A DNA stretch of 64,000 nt from Bacteroidales bacterium (GTDB lineage Bacteria > Bacteroidota > Bacteroidia > Bacteroidales > Prolixibacteraceae), in contig JAAYDJ010000021.1 in assembly GCA_012729335.1 (NCBI GenBank), forward strand, positions 1-64,000, read 5' to 3'. A program made the translations under genes and the position numbers. Positions 18,857 to 27,465 of this stretch are shown in pieces. Position 1 is the stretch's first letter. Every line of letters starts with the position of its first letter. The notes under the pieces were generated by a model. That model made no database searches. It was not told where the DNA came from and saw nothing but the letters and a program-made list of their open reading frames with translations.

Positions 18857-19325
18857 TTTCCCGGAGGAGATCCTCCATCACCTTGACGGCAGAATCCCCG
18901 ATCTCACGGGCTCCGCGGGAAATCTCCCGCAGATCCTCCTTCAGGTTCTCGTCAAGGTATTCCCTGACATCTTTCCCTGCCTGTTCCAGCTCCTTCGATA
19001 GATTTTTGTCAATGGTCCGCCCCAGACGGGACCCTTCGCGGGTGGCCAGATACCTCCCCTTCAGGAGGGTTACCTCCACCTTCTCCTCCAGGGTCAGCTC
19101 CTCCCTGAAACGGTCGTAGTAGTCGGCGGCATAGCGGGTAAACCGCTTATTCGCCCATTGCCAGTCCTTCTCCGTGAACTTTGTGCTGTTCTTTTCCACC
19201 TCCTGCACAAACCGCTCAAATCCCTCCAGATAGGCCTCCTTGGTGGAGGGCTGCAGGCAGGAGGAGACCAACAGCGCAGCCCCCAGCAGCAGAAGGGCTT
19301 TGACCCGAAAGATGTAGTTCAGCAT
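18837..19325 (-). CDS. DUF6565-like lipoprotein
   Basis: The 162-residue product has a lipobox VSSC (Cys23) and a mostly helical, highly charged mature part. The segments AYLEGFERFVQEVEKN and FTEKDWQWANKRF resemble the Bacteroidota family DUF6565. The C-terminal third is amphipathic and lysine-rich (IKKKRE end). Function is unknown. It is the third gene of a tight minus-strand set (DUF4783, YihY, this gene) with gaps of 2 and 12 bp, so it is probably co-transcribed and acts in the envelope. Confidence 0.75.
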   Translation of the reverse strand: MLNYIFRVKALLLLGAALLVSSCLQPSTKEAYLEGFERFVQEVEKNSTKFTEKDWQWANKRFTRYAADYYDRFREELTLEEKVEVTLLKGRYLATREGSRLGRTIDKNLSKELEQAGKDVREYLDENLKEDLREISRGAREIGDSAVKVMEDLLREIKKKRE

Positions 19326-19337
19326 ATCATGAAGCGT

Positions 19338-20312
19338 TTAAGGTTTTTCCGTCTGTTTACGCATGCGGGTATAGAGTGACTCCCGGGGTTCCTCCACCTG
19401 CTGGGCCTGGTAAATGCTGGCGTTCAGCTCGAAACCGATTAGCAGGACCAGGGCAAAGAGATAGATCATCAGGAGAACGACCAGCAAGGTTCCGATCGAT
19501 CCGTAAAGTTTGTTATACTGGCTGAAGTTGTTGATATAATAGGTGAATCCGAAAAGGAGGGCGATGCTTAACAGGGTGGCCAGGCTCCCTCCGGCGGAGA
19601 TGAACCGCCATTTGGTTTTCCTGGCCGGCGCCATGTAATAGAGAAAGGAGTAGGCAAAAAAGAAGAGCGCAACAATGATCACCCATTTTCCTGCCGAGAA
19701 GAAGTAATAGGTGAAGGTATCAAAGAGGGCTGATTTTTCAAGGAGGTAGTCGAGGAGACGCTGGCCTCCTGTCACCAGGGCGATGGCCAGGGTGAGCAGT
19801 ACCGCCTGGATGAGCAGCAGGACCACGGAGATCAGCCACTGGCTCACCCAGTTGCGCCGGTTGATGCTGTGAATGGTGGCATCAAAGGCGGCCATGATGG
19901 AGGAGATGCCGTTGGTGGCGAAGACAAGGGCCATGAAAAAACCCAGGGAAAGCAGATCGCCCCGCGGCCGGGTAATGATATCCTCCACGGTTCCTTCCAC
20001 CGCTTCGAAGACACTCCCGGGGACGATGGACTTGATGAGAAAAAAAAGCTCATCCTGGAAATTGGGGATGGGAATGTAGGGGATCAGCGTAAAAATAAAG
20101 AGTATGGCGGGGAACAGGGCCAGAAAGAAGTTGAAGGCGATGGCCGAGGCCCGGGTGGTCAGGGAACCGTCTACAATGCTTCTCCAGAAGAAAATGGCGA
20201 CATTATAGACCGGCACCTCATCGAAGAAAGGAAGGCTGACGACCCTGGCACGGTCAGCAACCGCCCGCGTCCACCTGCGCACCCGCACTGCCATTCTCTG
20301 GGGCCATGGCAT
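19338..20312 (-). CDS. YihY/BrkB-family inner membrane protein
   Basis: The 324-residue protein has six hydrophobic segments in YihY arrangement. The family opening is visible as DGSLTTRASAIAFNFFLALFPAILF, followed by FVFEAVEGTVEDI-type and GLLSLGFFMALVFATNGISSIMAAFD-type regions (here GDLLSLGFF). The family was once called ribonuclease BN, but that assignment was wrong; its function is unresolved. The start at 20312 lies 2 bp after the DUF4783 stop, so the genes are likely coupled. Confidence 0.92.
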   Translation of the reverse strand: MPWPQRMAVRVRRWTRAVADRARVVSLPFFDEVPVYNVAIFFWRSIVDGSLTTRASAIAFNFFLALFPAILFIFTLIPYIPIPNFQDELFFLIKSIVPGSVFEAVEGTVEDIITRPRGDLLSLGFFMALVFATNGISSIMAAFDATIHSINRRNWVSQWLISVVLLLIQAVLLTLAIALVTGGQRLLDYLLEKSALFDTFTYYFFSAGKWVIIVALFFFAYSFLYYMAPARKTKWRFISAGGSLATLLSIALLFGFTYYINNFSQYNKLYGSIGTLLVVLLMIYLFALVLLIGFELNASIYQAQQVEEPRESLYTRMRKQTEKP

Positions 20313-20314
20313 AC

Positions 20315-20719
20315 CTATTCCTGTTTTTCAATTCTCAGCTGATGGATGATATCCTTTCCCGTATTCTTTTTCAACAGGAAGTATACCCTGAAGCTTCCCT
20401 GTTTGGTGACCAGGTTTCCTATGACGTATTGCGCTCCCTCCTTGCCCCCCTGATGGATGACGTTGAACCTTTCGGGCTGGTAACGGGCAAAAAAACTGGT
20501 CACGATCTGCTCGGCCTGGGCCTTGCTGTATACATTGTCATTCTCAAGAATAACCAGTTCCACGTTCTGATTGAAAAAGCTTCCCAGCATTTTGGCATTT
20601 CCCGTTTTCAGTCCGAGAATGATGTCATCGGGAATCTGCGCCGTGGCCAGGCCCGCCGTGCCTGTGATGAACAGAAGAACCACCACCTGCGCCAGAACCG
20701 CTCTTTTAAGTGCTTTCAT
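20315..20719 (-). CDS. DUF4783 family periplasmic protein
   Basis: The 134-residue form starting MKALKRAVLAQVV has a classical signal peptide, with cleavage probably after GLATA (about residue 28). The mature part fits DUF4783, an NTF2-like fold: IPDDIILGLKTGNAKMLGSFFNQNVELVI, then EQIVTSFFARYQPERFNVIHQGG. A longer in-frame start at 20782 lacks a signal-like N-terminus and is rejected. Function is unknown. It leads the YihY/DUF6565 set and is divergent from rlmH. Confidence 0.85.
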   Translation of the reverse strand: MKALKRAVLAQVVVLLFITGTAGLATAQIPDDIILGLKTGNAKMLGSFFNQNVELVILENDNVYSKAQAEQIVTSFFARYQPERFNVIHQGGKEGAQYVIGNLVTKQGSFRVYFLLKKNTGKDIIHQLRIEKQE

Positions 20720-20829
20720 GATCACTTCTTTGTCAAAATTCGTACTTTGGAGTCTGCAAAAACTATGCAAAAGCAAAACCACTCATCAATTTTAGTGTAA
20801 ATTTAAAAAATTTATTCATATCAGGGAGA

Positions 20830-21303
20830 ATGAAGATATGGCTGGTGGTTACCGGGAAAACCGATGCAACCTGGCTGCAGCAGGGCATTGACGTCTATCT
20901 GAAGAGGATCGGGCATTATCTTCCCTTTGAGCTGAAGGTGCTTCCTGACCTGAAAAACATGGCCAGCCTGCCGCCTCCGGCCAGAAAGGAGAAGGAGGGG
21001 GAGGCGCTGCTGGCCTTCCTGGGGAACCGCAATGAGGTCTATCTGCTTGACGAAAAGGGGGAAGAGATGACCTCGCGGCAGCTGGCAGCCCTGGTGGAAC
21101 GCAAGATGACCGGCGGATGCCGCGAACTGGTATTTGTCATCGGCGGGCCCTTCGGCTTTTCAGAAGAGGCCGCCGCAAAAGCCTCCGGAAAAATTTCCCT
21201 CTCCAGGCTCACCTTTTCGCACCAGATGGTCCGGTTATTGTTCGCCGAACAACTTTACAGGGCCCTGACCATCATCAGGGGAGAACCCTACCATAACGAC
21301 TGA
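20830..21303 (+). CDS. rlmH: 23S rRNA (pseudouridine1915-N3)-methyltransferase
   Basis: The 157-residue SPOUT methyltransferase modifies helix 69 of 23S rRNA in the assembled ribosome. It shows the family blocks LLDEKGEEMTSRQLA, the knotted SAM site FVIGGPFGFSEE, and the C-terminal SRLTFSHQMVRLLFAEQLYRA followed by the short tail PYHND. A good Shine-Dalgarno-like AGGGAG precedes ATG 20830. The histidine kinase gene begins one base after its stop. Confidence 0.97.
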   Translation: MKIWLVVTGKTDATWLQQGIDVYLKRIGHYLPFELKVLPDLKNMASLPPPARKEKEGEALLAFLGNRNEVYLLDEKGEEMTSRQLAALVERKMTGGCRELVFVIGGPFGFSEEAAAKASGKISLSRLTFSHQMVRLLFAEQLYRALTIIRGEPYHND

Positions 21304-21304
21304 C

Positions 21305-24300
21305 ATGAAGGAATTCCTCAAAAAATACGGCACGTTCCTGCTGACTCTGCTTTTCCTGATGCTGGCAGTCGTCCTCGAAAACGGCTTTTTCTCTTCCCGG
21401 CCCGGGAAGGCGATGACCGACCGTTTTCAGGAGAAACTGATCGAAAAGGAGACCCTCCTTGACCGGCATCTTGACCAGATCGCGGAACAGGCTGCGCAGC
21501 CCGGTTTCTGCGACAACTTCCTCCACAGCATGGCTCCCTGGAACAACATCCTGGAAAAAGAGGGGCTGGGATTTCTCATTTACCGCCACCAAAAGCTCTT
21601 TTACTGGTCAGACAGGTCAGTGGCTTTCCGTGAGGTCCTGCCCCTGTCGGTCGAACCCGATGCCCCGGTGGTCCATTTTCCCAACGGCTATTATCTGGTA
21701 AGAAGCCGCCAGATAGACAGCCTGGCCATCTACGGGCTTATCCTGCTCAAATACGATTATTCGCATGAAAACCAGTATCTCCGGAACCACTTCTTTGAAG
21801 GCTCAGGACTTCCGGCGACCTTCCGGCTGGCCCGTGCGGGCGCCACAACGGGATTTGACATCGCGGGTCGCGACGGGCAACCCCTGTTCAGCATCATTCC
21901 TGCAGGCGAAAACCTCCACGCCACAAGCTGGAGCTGGCTCCCCGGGATCCTATACCTGGCGGCGCTGCTGCTGACCCTGGCTTTCGCCCGTAAAACCCTG
22001 GCCGGCCTCAGCCGCCACTTCCTGGTGCGCAGCGGACTTATGCTGCTCCTGCTCCTGCTCATTTACAGAATGCACATCCACTTCAGGATTCCCGGCCTCT
22101 TTGGCCATACCGACCTCTTCAGCCCTTCCCATTTCGCCCTCAGCACCTGGCTCCCCTCCCTTGGAGATTTCCTGCTCCTGGCCCTTTTCTTTTTCTTTTT
22201 CATGGTCACCTATTACCGTGACCTGCGCATCAGCGCCCTCCCCGGAAACAGAACCTTTATCCGCCGCGTCGCCCCCGGCCTCCTGCTCCTGCTGGCTGCC
22301 GGCCTCTTTTTCATCACCGATGACCTCATCAGGAAACTCATCTATAACTCCAGCTTTTCGTTTACCCTCAACCGGATCAACGAAATCACCATCCAAACGG
22401 TCCTGGGCATCGGTGCGATGATGTTCCTGCTCTTCGGGCTGTTGCTGCTGATCGTCAGGACCACGGGCGAAGCCCGCAGAGTCCTCCCCCTGAAACTCCT
22501 CCTGCCGGCTATCCTGGCCGCCCCCCTGCTTCCGGCCCTCCTGCAGTTTTTGCTTCAGGGCGCCGTTTCTCTGCCGGCCATGGCCCTTTTCCTGGCCTCA
22601 GCCCTCCTCGCAACCCTCCTGGCCGGCCACCCTTCACGAAGATACGGCATGACTTACCTCGTGCTTTTTATGGTGGCCATCACCCTTTATTCCATTGGGG
22701 TGATCTATCACATTACCGTCAAAAAAGAACGGGAAGTTCAGAAACTGATGGCCGGAACCCTCGTCGCCGAACATGATCCGGCGGCTGAAGTCTTTCTGGT
22801 CGACATCCAGGAGCAAATCAGCACCGACCCCAATATACCCCAATACCTGATCCCCCCCTTTGACAAACTCGACGAATACCTCGAAACCACTTATTTCAGC
22901 GGATTCTTCCGCCAGTACGACCTCCAGATCACCATTTGCACCGGAGCCGACAGCCTCACCCTCCACCCCCAGAATGTCCAGGTCCCCTGTTTCCCCTTCT
23001 TTGAGGAGATGATCAGCAACCAGGGCATGCAGCTCCCCGGGACCCAGTTTTACTACCTTGACAACATGGACGGCAGAATCACCTACCTGGGAAAGATCCA
23101 CTATCCCCTCTCGGCCGACTCCATCGGGGTTTCCATCTTCATCGACCTGAAATCACGCATCCTTTCCGAAGGCATCGGTTTCCCCGAGCTCCTCATCGAC
23201 AAGTCCATGCGCAAACCAGCCAGCTACAAACGGTTCAACTATGCCAAATACTTCGGGGGTGAACTGGTCGACCGGCACGGAGAGTACCCCTACAATTACT
23301 ACATCTACTCCTATAGTTTCGACGACCGCGAATTCAGCTACAACATCTGGGACGGCTACGAGCATCTCATCCACCGCACCCGTGAAGACAACTACGTCAT
23401 CGTCAGCCGCAGCCTATACACCTTTGTCGACTACCTCATTTCGTTTCCTTACCTCTTCTCGTTTTATTTTCTTTTTTCTCTGGCCGCCCTGGTGTTGATC
23501 CAGCCCGGATTACGCCGTAAAAAGATCCTCTTTGACCTGAAGTTCAGAATCCAGGCCGCCATTATCGCCATTGTGTTCATCTCGCTGCTGGTTGTGGCGG
23601 TAAGCACCATCCTGTACAACCTGGAAGAGTCGGAAGCGAGGCTCAGGGAGGACCTCGACCGGAAGATGAATTCGGTCGCCCTGGAGATTGACATGCGTCT
23701 GGAAAATGCAGCGCTCCTCACCCCGGAGATGAGGGAATGGCTGATGCCTGAGCTGGTCAAGCTCTCCAATGTTTTTGAAACCGACATCAACATTTACGGG
23801 GTAGGAGGCAACCTGGTCGTCTCTTCCCGGCCTGAAATCTTCAGCCGGGGTCTCGTTTCGGAAAGAATCAACGCCCAGGCGTGGTATGAACTTTTCGAGA
23901 ATTTCCAGACCAACTATTTCCAGCCCGAGAAGATTGGCGGGCTGAGCTATTTATCGGCCTATGAGCCCATCATCAACAACAGCGGTGATTACCTGGGATT
24001 TATCAACCTGCCCTATTTCACCCATCAGGACAAGTACAGCCAGGAGATCTCCACCTTCATTGTGGCCTTTATCAATCTTTACGTGCTTCTTTTTCTGGCG
24101 AGCATGGCCGTAGCCGTTCTCATTGCCAACCAGATCACCCTGCCCCTGGCCACGATCAGGGAGAACCTCCGGAAGATGGAGTTCGGCAAACGTAATGAGC
24201 CATTGAGTTACAGCCGAAATGATGAAATCGGGAAGCTGGTCAGGGAATACAACCGGAAGGTCGATGAGCTTGCGGTAAGCGCCGAGTTGCTGGCCCGTTC

Positions 24301-25015
24301 GGAGAGGGAGAGTGCCTGGCGGGAAATGGCCAAACAGGTGGCCCATGAAATCAAGAATCCGCTGACACCCATGAAACTGAACATCCAGCATCTGCAGCGT
24401 TTCAGGGGCGAGGGCGAAGACTACCGCAATTATGTCAACCGCATTGCCCGCAACCTCATCGACCAGATCGACACCCTGTCGGAAATTGCCACCGAGTTCT
24501 CCAACTTCGCCCAAATCCCCAGGGCCATGAAACAGGTCTTCAACCTCAACACCCAGATATCAAAGGTGATTGACCTGTATGAGAACCACGACCGGATTCA
24601 TATCTCCTTTGATCAGGGCGATTGCCGCCACATTCTGGTCAATGCCGACAGGGAGCAGCTCTCCCGCGCCCTGATCAACCTGATCAAGAACGGCATTCAG
24701 TCCATCCCCGACGACCGGCCCGGGAAAATCGCCATTTCTGTAAAAAGAAGGGAACACATGGTGGTCATTTCCGTCGCCGATAACGGATCGGGGATCCCTG
24801 AAGAGCTCCGGGAAAAAATGTTCAGCCCCAGTTTCACCACCAAATCGAGCGGTATGGGCCTGGGTCTGGCCATCGTCAAGAACATTGCCGAAAACTTCAA
24901 CGGCAGGGTATGGTACGACACCGTGGTGGACGAAGGAACCACCTTTTACATCGAAATTCCGGTGCAGGAAGGGGAAGAGCCTCTGACAGGCCCGGTGAAT
25001 GGTGCCGGGAACTGA
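21305..25015 (+). CDS. Very large NtrY-like sensor histidine kinase
   Basis: The 1236-residue membrane kinase has an N-terminal helix (about 10-28), a first extracytoplasmic region, and a cluster of seven or more helices at about 215-465. A second extracytoplasmic region (about 470-720), two helices (about 722-780), a third sensor segment (about 782-915) and a last helix (918-938) follow. HAMP (about 940-990), HisKA with His1014 in [13 protein letters not shown], and HATPase_c with N-box [12 protein letters not shown]1 VADNGSGIP and G2 [10 protein letters not shown] complete it. All kinase boxes look intact. No response regulator is adjacent. Its start is one base after the rlmH stop. Confidence 0.9.
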   Translation: MKEFLKKYGTFLLTLLFLMLAVVLENGFFSSRPGKAMTDRFQEKLIEKETLLDRHLDQIAEQAAQPGFCDNFLHSMAPWNNILEKEGLGFLIYRHQKLFYWSDRSVAFREVLPLSVEPDAPVVHFPNGYYLVRSRQIDSLAIYGLILLKYDYSHENQYLRNHFFEGSGLPATFRLARAGATTGFDIAGRDGQPLFSIIPAGENLHATSWSWLPGILYLAALLLTLAFARKTLAGLSRHFLVRSGLMLLLLLLIYRMHIHFRIPGLFGHTDLFSPSHFALSTWLPSLGDFLLLALFFFFFMVTYYRDLRISALPGNRTFIRRVAPGLLLLLAAGLFFITDDLIRKLIYNSSFSFTLNRINEITIQTVLGIGAMMFLLFGLLLLIVRTTGEARRVLPLKLLLPAILAAPLLPALLQFLLQGAVSLPAMALFLASALLATLLAGHPSRRYGMTYLVLFMVAITLYSIGVIYHITVKKEREVQKLMAGTLVAEHDPAAEVFLVDIQEQISTDPNIPQYLIPPFDKLDEYLETTYFSGFFRQYDLQITICTGADSLTLHPQNVQVPCFPFFEEMISNQGMQLPGTQFYYLDNMDGRITYLGKIHYPLSADSIGVSIFIDLKSRILSEGIGFPELLIDKSMRKPASYKRFNYAKYFGGELVDRHGEYPYNYYIYSYSFDDREFSYNIWDGYEHLIHRTREDNYVIVSRSLYTFVDYLISFPYLFSFYFLFSLAALVLIQPGLRRKKILFDLKFRIQAAIIAIVFISLLVVAVSTILYNLEESEARLREDLDRKMNSVALEIDMRLENAALLTPEMREWLMPELVKLSNVFETDINIYGVGGNLVVSSRPEIFSRGLVSERINAQAWYELFENFQTNYFQPEKIGGLSYLSAYEPIINNSGDYLGFINLPYFTHQDKYSQEISTFIVAFINLYVLLFLASMAVAVLIANQITLPLATIRENLRKMEFGKRNEPLSYSRNDEIGKLVREYNRKVDELAVSAELLARSERESAWREMAKQVAHEIKNPLTPMKLNIQHLQRFRGEGEDYRNYVNRIARNLIDQIDTLSEIATEFSNFAQIPRAMKQVFNLNTQISKVIDLYENHDRIHISFDQGDCRHILVNADREQLSRALINLIKNGIQSIPDDRPGKIAISVKRREHMVVISVADNGSGIPEELREKMFSPSFTTKSSGMGLGLAIVKNIAENFNGRVWYDTVVDEGTTFYIEIPVQEGEEPLTGPVNGAGN

Positions 25016-25049
25016 GGCCATCCCTGATTTTAATTAAACTTCTTCAGAT

Positions 25050-25451
25050 ATGGTTCCTTTAACTTTCAGGCAAATTGCAGAACGGCTGAGCGGGATGCCC
25101 CTTCCGGCCGCCGACCTGGTCATTGGCATCGGCACGGGAGGGATCGTACCTGCCGCCCTGGTGGCCTTCCACCTGAATGCCGATCTCAGGGTGATCACCC
25201 TGAACTACCGTGACGAACACAACCAACCACGCCATGAGGAACCCGTGGTCACCGGCATGCCCTCCGACCTGGATCTCGAGGGCAGAAAAATCCTCCTGGT
25301 TGATGACGTCTCCGTGTCGGGAAAAACCCTTGGCACCGCCCTGGAACTTCTGAAAGGCCATGAGGTGAAAACCCTGACCATGAAAGGTAATGCCGATTAT
25401 GTCCTCTTTCCCGAAATTAAAGAGTGCGTCCAATGGCCCTGGAAACCCTGA
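25050..25451 (+). CDS. Phosphoribosyltransferase-domain protein
   Basis: The small 133-residue type I PRTase domain has a PRPP-binding loop ILLVDDVSVSGKTLGTALELL (about residues 85-105) and the pyrophosphate-loop region IGIGTGGIVPAALVA (about 25-40). The short hood gives no clear base specificity. Such proteins are often labelled hypoxanthine or xanthine PRTase-like. It lies 34 bp after the histidine kinase gene and may be co-transcribed with it. The substrate is not assigned. Confidence 0.85.
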   Translation: MVPLTFRQIAERLSGMPLPAADLVIGIGTGGIVPAALVAFHLNADLRVITLNYRDEHNQPRHEEPVVTGMPSDLDLEGRKILLVDDVSVSGKTLGTALELLKGHEVKTLTMKGNADYVLFPEIKECVQWPWKP

Positions 25452-25500
25452 GCCACCACCGCACTCCGCCTTATTCATCTATAAATCACCCAGAATTCCC

Positions 25501-25602
25501 GATTCCAGACTCCCACATTCAAGATTCAGGATTCCAGATTCCAATATTCAGGATTCCAGACTCCCACATTCAAGATTCAGGATTCCAGATTCCCGACTCC
25601 AG
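25501..25602. repeat. 51-bp direct repeat, two copies, in a convergent junction
   Basis: The first 42 bases of the copies at 25501 and 25552 are identical. The unit is itself built from GATTCCAGA and GATTCAGGA pieces. It fills the gap between the PRTase and rhomboid genes. No spacer variation is seen, so it is not CRISPR-like. Confidence 0.85.
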
Positions 25603-25607
25603 ATTAT

Positions 25608-26504
25608 TTATTTGCCGTGGCGGAAAAGGGTTTCCTTTTCGGATGTGGTGAGGCTGTCATAGCCTTCAGTGCCGATTTTATCGAGGATGCGGTTGAGTTC
25701 CTGCTGGTCGGCGGCCCGCTGGCGGTTGTAGTCATGGTCGTTGCGGGGGGGTTGCCGGTGGATAATCCTGACCTGTTTCCGGGGATGGAGGAAGGGCCGG
25801 AAGAGCGATGGGAAGAGACGGGCCAGCCATTCTGCAGCAAGGTAAAACGGGCGGGCCAGGTCCCTGCCCCGGCGGCTGCCACTGACAAATAACCACCCTG
25901 CAAGGGCCCCTCCGAGGTGGGCCAGGTTGCCCCCGGGGTTGGAAGCCGAAATGCCAAGGATATAGCTCACAATGAGAAACAGGGCAAGGTATTTAAGGGC
26001 GACGCGCCCAATGAGGAAGAGATGGATTTCACGGCCCGGATCCCTGAAGGCTCCGGCCAGAAGAATGGCGATGACCGAGGCTGAGGCTCCCAGGAGATAT
26101 GTGGAGGTCACCATGCCTGAGAATACCGGTAAGATATTGTATGCCAGCATGTAAAGAACCCCGCCCGCCAAACCTCCCAAAAGGTAGAGTCCCAGCAGCT
26201 GACGCGGCGTGTAATAGTCGAGGAAGATACGCCCGAACCAGTAAAGCATCAGCAGGTTGAAGAGGATGTGAAGAAAATCGAAATGAAGGAACATGTAGGT
26301 GAGCAGAGACCAGGGCTGGCGGAGCCATTCCCCGGGAGAGGCTGGCAACATGAAAGGCGACAGGAGATGAAAAGGTTTTCCCGACAGGAAGAAAACCACC
26401 TGCAAAAGCCTGAAAACCAGAAATACCGCCAGGTTGACATAGATCAGCCGGGTAATGACCGATCCCTCTTTAAAGCTCTCCTTTATCTCTTTCCAGATAT
26501 CCAT
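25608..26504 (-). CDS. Rhomboid-family intramembrane serine protease with DUF6576-like tail
   Basis: The 298-residue protein has six hydrophobic helices. The rhomboid serine lies in LLGASASVIAIL and the catalytic histidine in NLAHLGGALAGW; the FLHFDFLHILFNLLML block is the conserved helix 2 region. The soluble C-terminus (about 245-298, ending RILDKIGTEGYDSLTTSEKETLFRHGK) resembles DUF6576, found on Bacteroidota rhomboids. ATG 26504 is chosen over a GTG six bases upstream. It is paired with a second rhomboid 73 bp upstream on the same strand. Confidence 0.92.
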   Translation of the reverse strand: MDIWKEIKESFKEGSVITRLIYVNLAVFLVFRLLQVVFFLSGKPFHLLSPFMLPASPGEWLRQPWSLLTYMFLHFDFLHILFNLLMLYWFGRIFLDYYTPRQLLGLYLLGGLAGGVLYMLAYNILPVFSGMVTSTYLLGASASVIAILLAGAFRDPGREIHLFLIGRVALKYLALFLIVSYILGISASNPGGNLAHLGGALAGWLFVSGSRRGRDLARPFYLAAEWLARLFPSLFRPFLHPRKQVRIIHRQPPRNDHDYNRQRAADQQELNRILDKIGTEGYDSLTTSEKETLFRHGK

Positions 26505-26577
26505 GACCACTCTTGTTGCTTACCTCTTTCTCTGTATGATTTTCCTGTTGCGGGGGATTACCGGTTTCCTGCCTCCC

Positions 26578-27393
26578 TTAATAAAATGTTTTGGTGGTTT
26601 TGTTCCAGTATTTGATCAGGAAAAAGCCAAAGAGCATTCCCCCCAGATGGGCGAAGTGGGCGATACTTCCCCCGGAATTGGTGAGGCCCAGGTAGAGTTC
26701 CAGCACTCCGTAACCGATGACGAAGTATTTGGCTTTGATGGGAATGGGTGGGAAGAGGAGCATCAGCTGGGTATTGGGAAAGAGCATTCCGAAGGCCAGC
26801 AGCACCCCGTACACGGCCCCTGAAGCCCCAACGGTGGGGATGTCCATTTTCAGTTTCAGGATCTGGTCCATGATTTTCCCCCCTTCGGTGGCAAAGGCCG
26901 CACTCGAGGGGTCATCGTACCAGTTGGTAATGAAATCAAGCAGTCCGGGCGTGGGGGATGCCAGGTGTTTCTTGACGAATTTGTCGAGGATTTCCGGGGC
27001 GGGGGTATTGCTGAAGGCGGTCATAGTGTTTTGCATGGCCGATATTTCCAGGTGGTTGACAAACATATGAAGCGCCACGGCCCCCAGTCCGGTCACAAAA
27101 TAGTAAGTGAGGAACCTGCGGGGCCCCCAGACGTTTTCCAGGACCCTTCCGAACATCCAGAGGGCGAACATGTTGAAGAAGAGGTGGGTGATTCCCCCGT
27201 GCATGAACATGTGGGTGATGACCTGGTAGAACCTGAACTTCTCCGATCCGGGGTAGTGCATGCCCAGTTTTTCGGTCAGGTCAATGCCGGCGCTTTGCAT
27301 GGCGTAGGTGGCCAACAACATCAGCACATTGATGATGATCAGGTTTTTAACGACTGCCGGGGTTTCCCTGAAAACCGGCCTGTACTGGTTCAT
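26578..27393 (-). CDS. Rhomboid-family intramembrane serine protease
   Basis: The 271-residue protein has the rhomboid core with catalytic serine in TVGASGAVYGVL and histidine in AHFAHLGGMLFG. The THMFMHGGITHLFFNMFALWMFG segment is the conserved helix 2. An unusual loop of about 65 residues with acidic and polar residues (about 115-180) separates helices 3 and 4. Substrates are unknown. It is encoded between mutL and the DUF6576-tailed rhomboid, all on the minus strand. Confidence 0.93.
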   Translation of the reverse strand: MNQYRPVFRETPAVVKNLIIINVLMLLATYAMQSAGIDLTEKLGMHYPGSEKFRFYQVITHMFMHGGITHLFFNMFALWMFGRVLENVWGPRRFLTYYFVTGLGAVALHMFVNHLEISAMQNTMTAFSNTPAPEILDKFVKKHLASPTPGLLDFITNWYDDPSSAAFATEGGKIMDQILKLKMDIPTVGASGAVYGVLLAFGMLFPNTQLMLLFPPIPIKAKYFVIGYGVLELYLGLTNSGGSIAHFAHLGGMLFGFFLIKYWNKTTKTFY

Positions 27394-27465
27394 ATCCGAT
27401 GCTTTATTACTTTACTGTCAATAATCCGGCCAGAATGGACCGGAGGGGGCGGAAACGACAAAGTG

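Noticed and set aside
25390-25662. Plus-strand frames of 75-90 codons over the 51-bp repeat
   Set aside because: They consist mostly of translated tandem repeat (SRLPHSRFRIPDS-type) and overlap two real genes.
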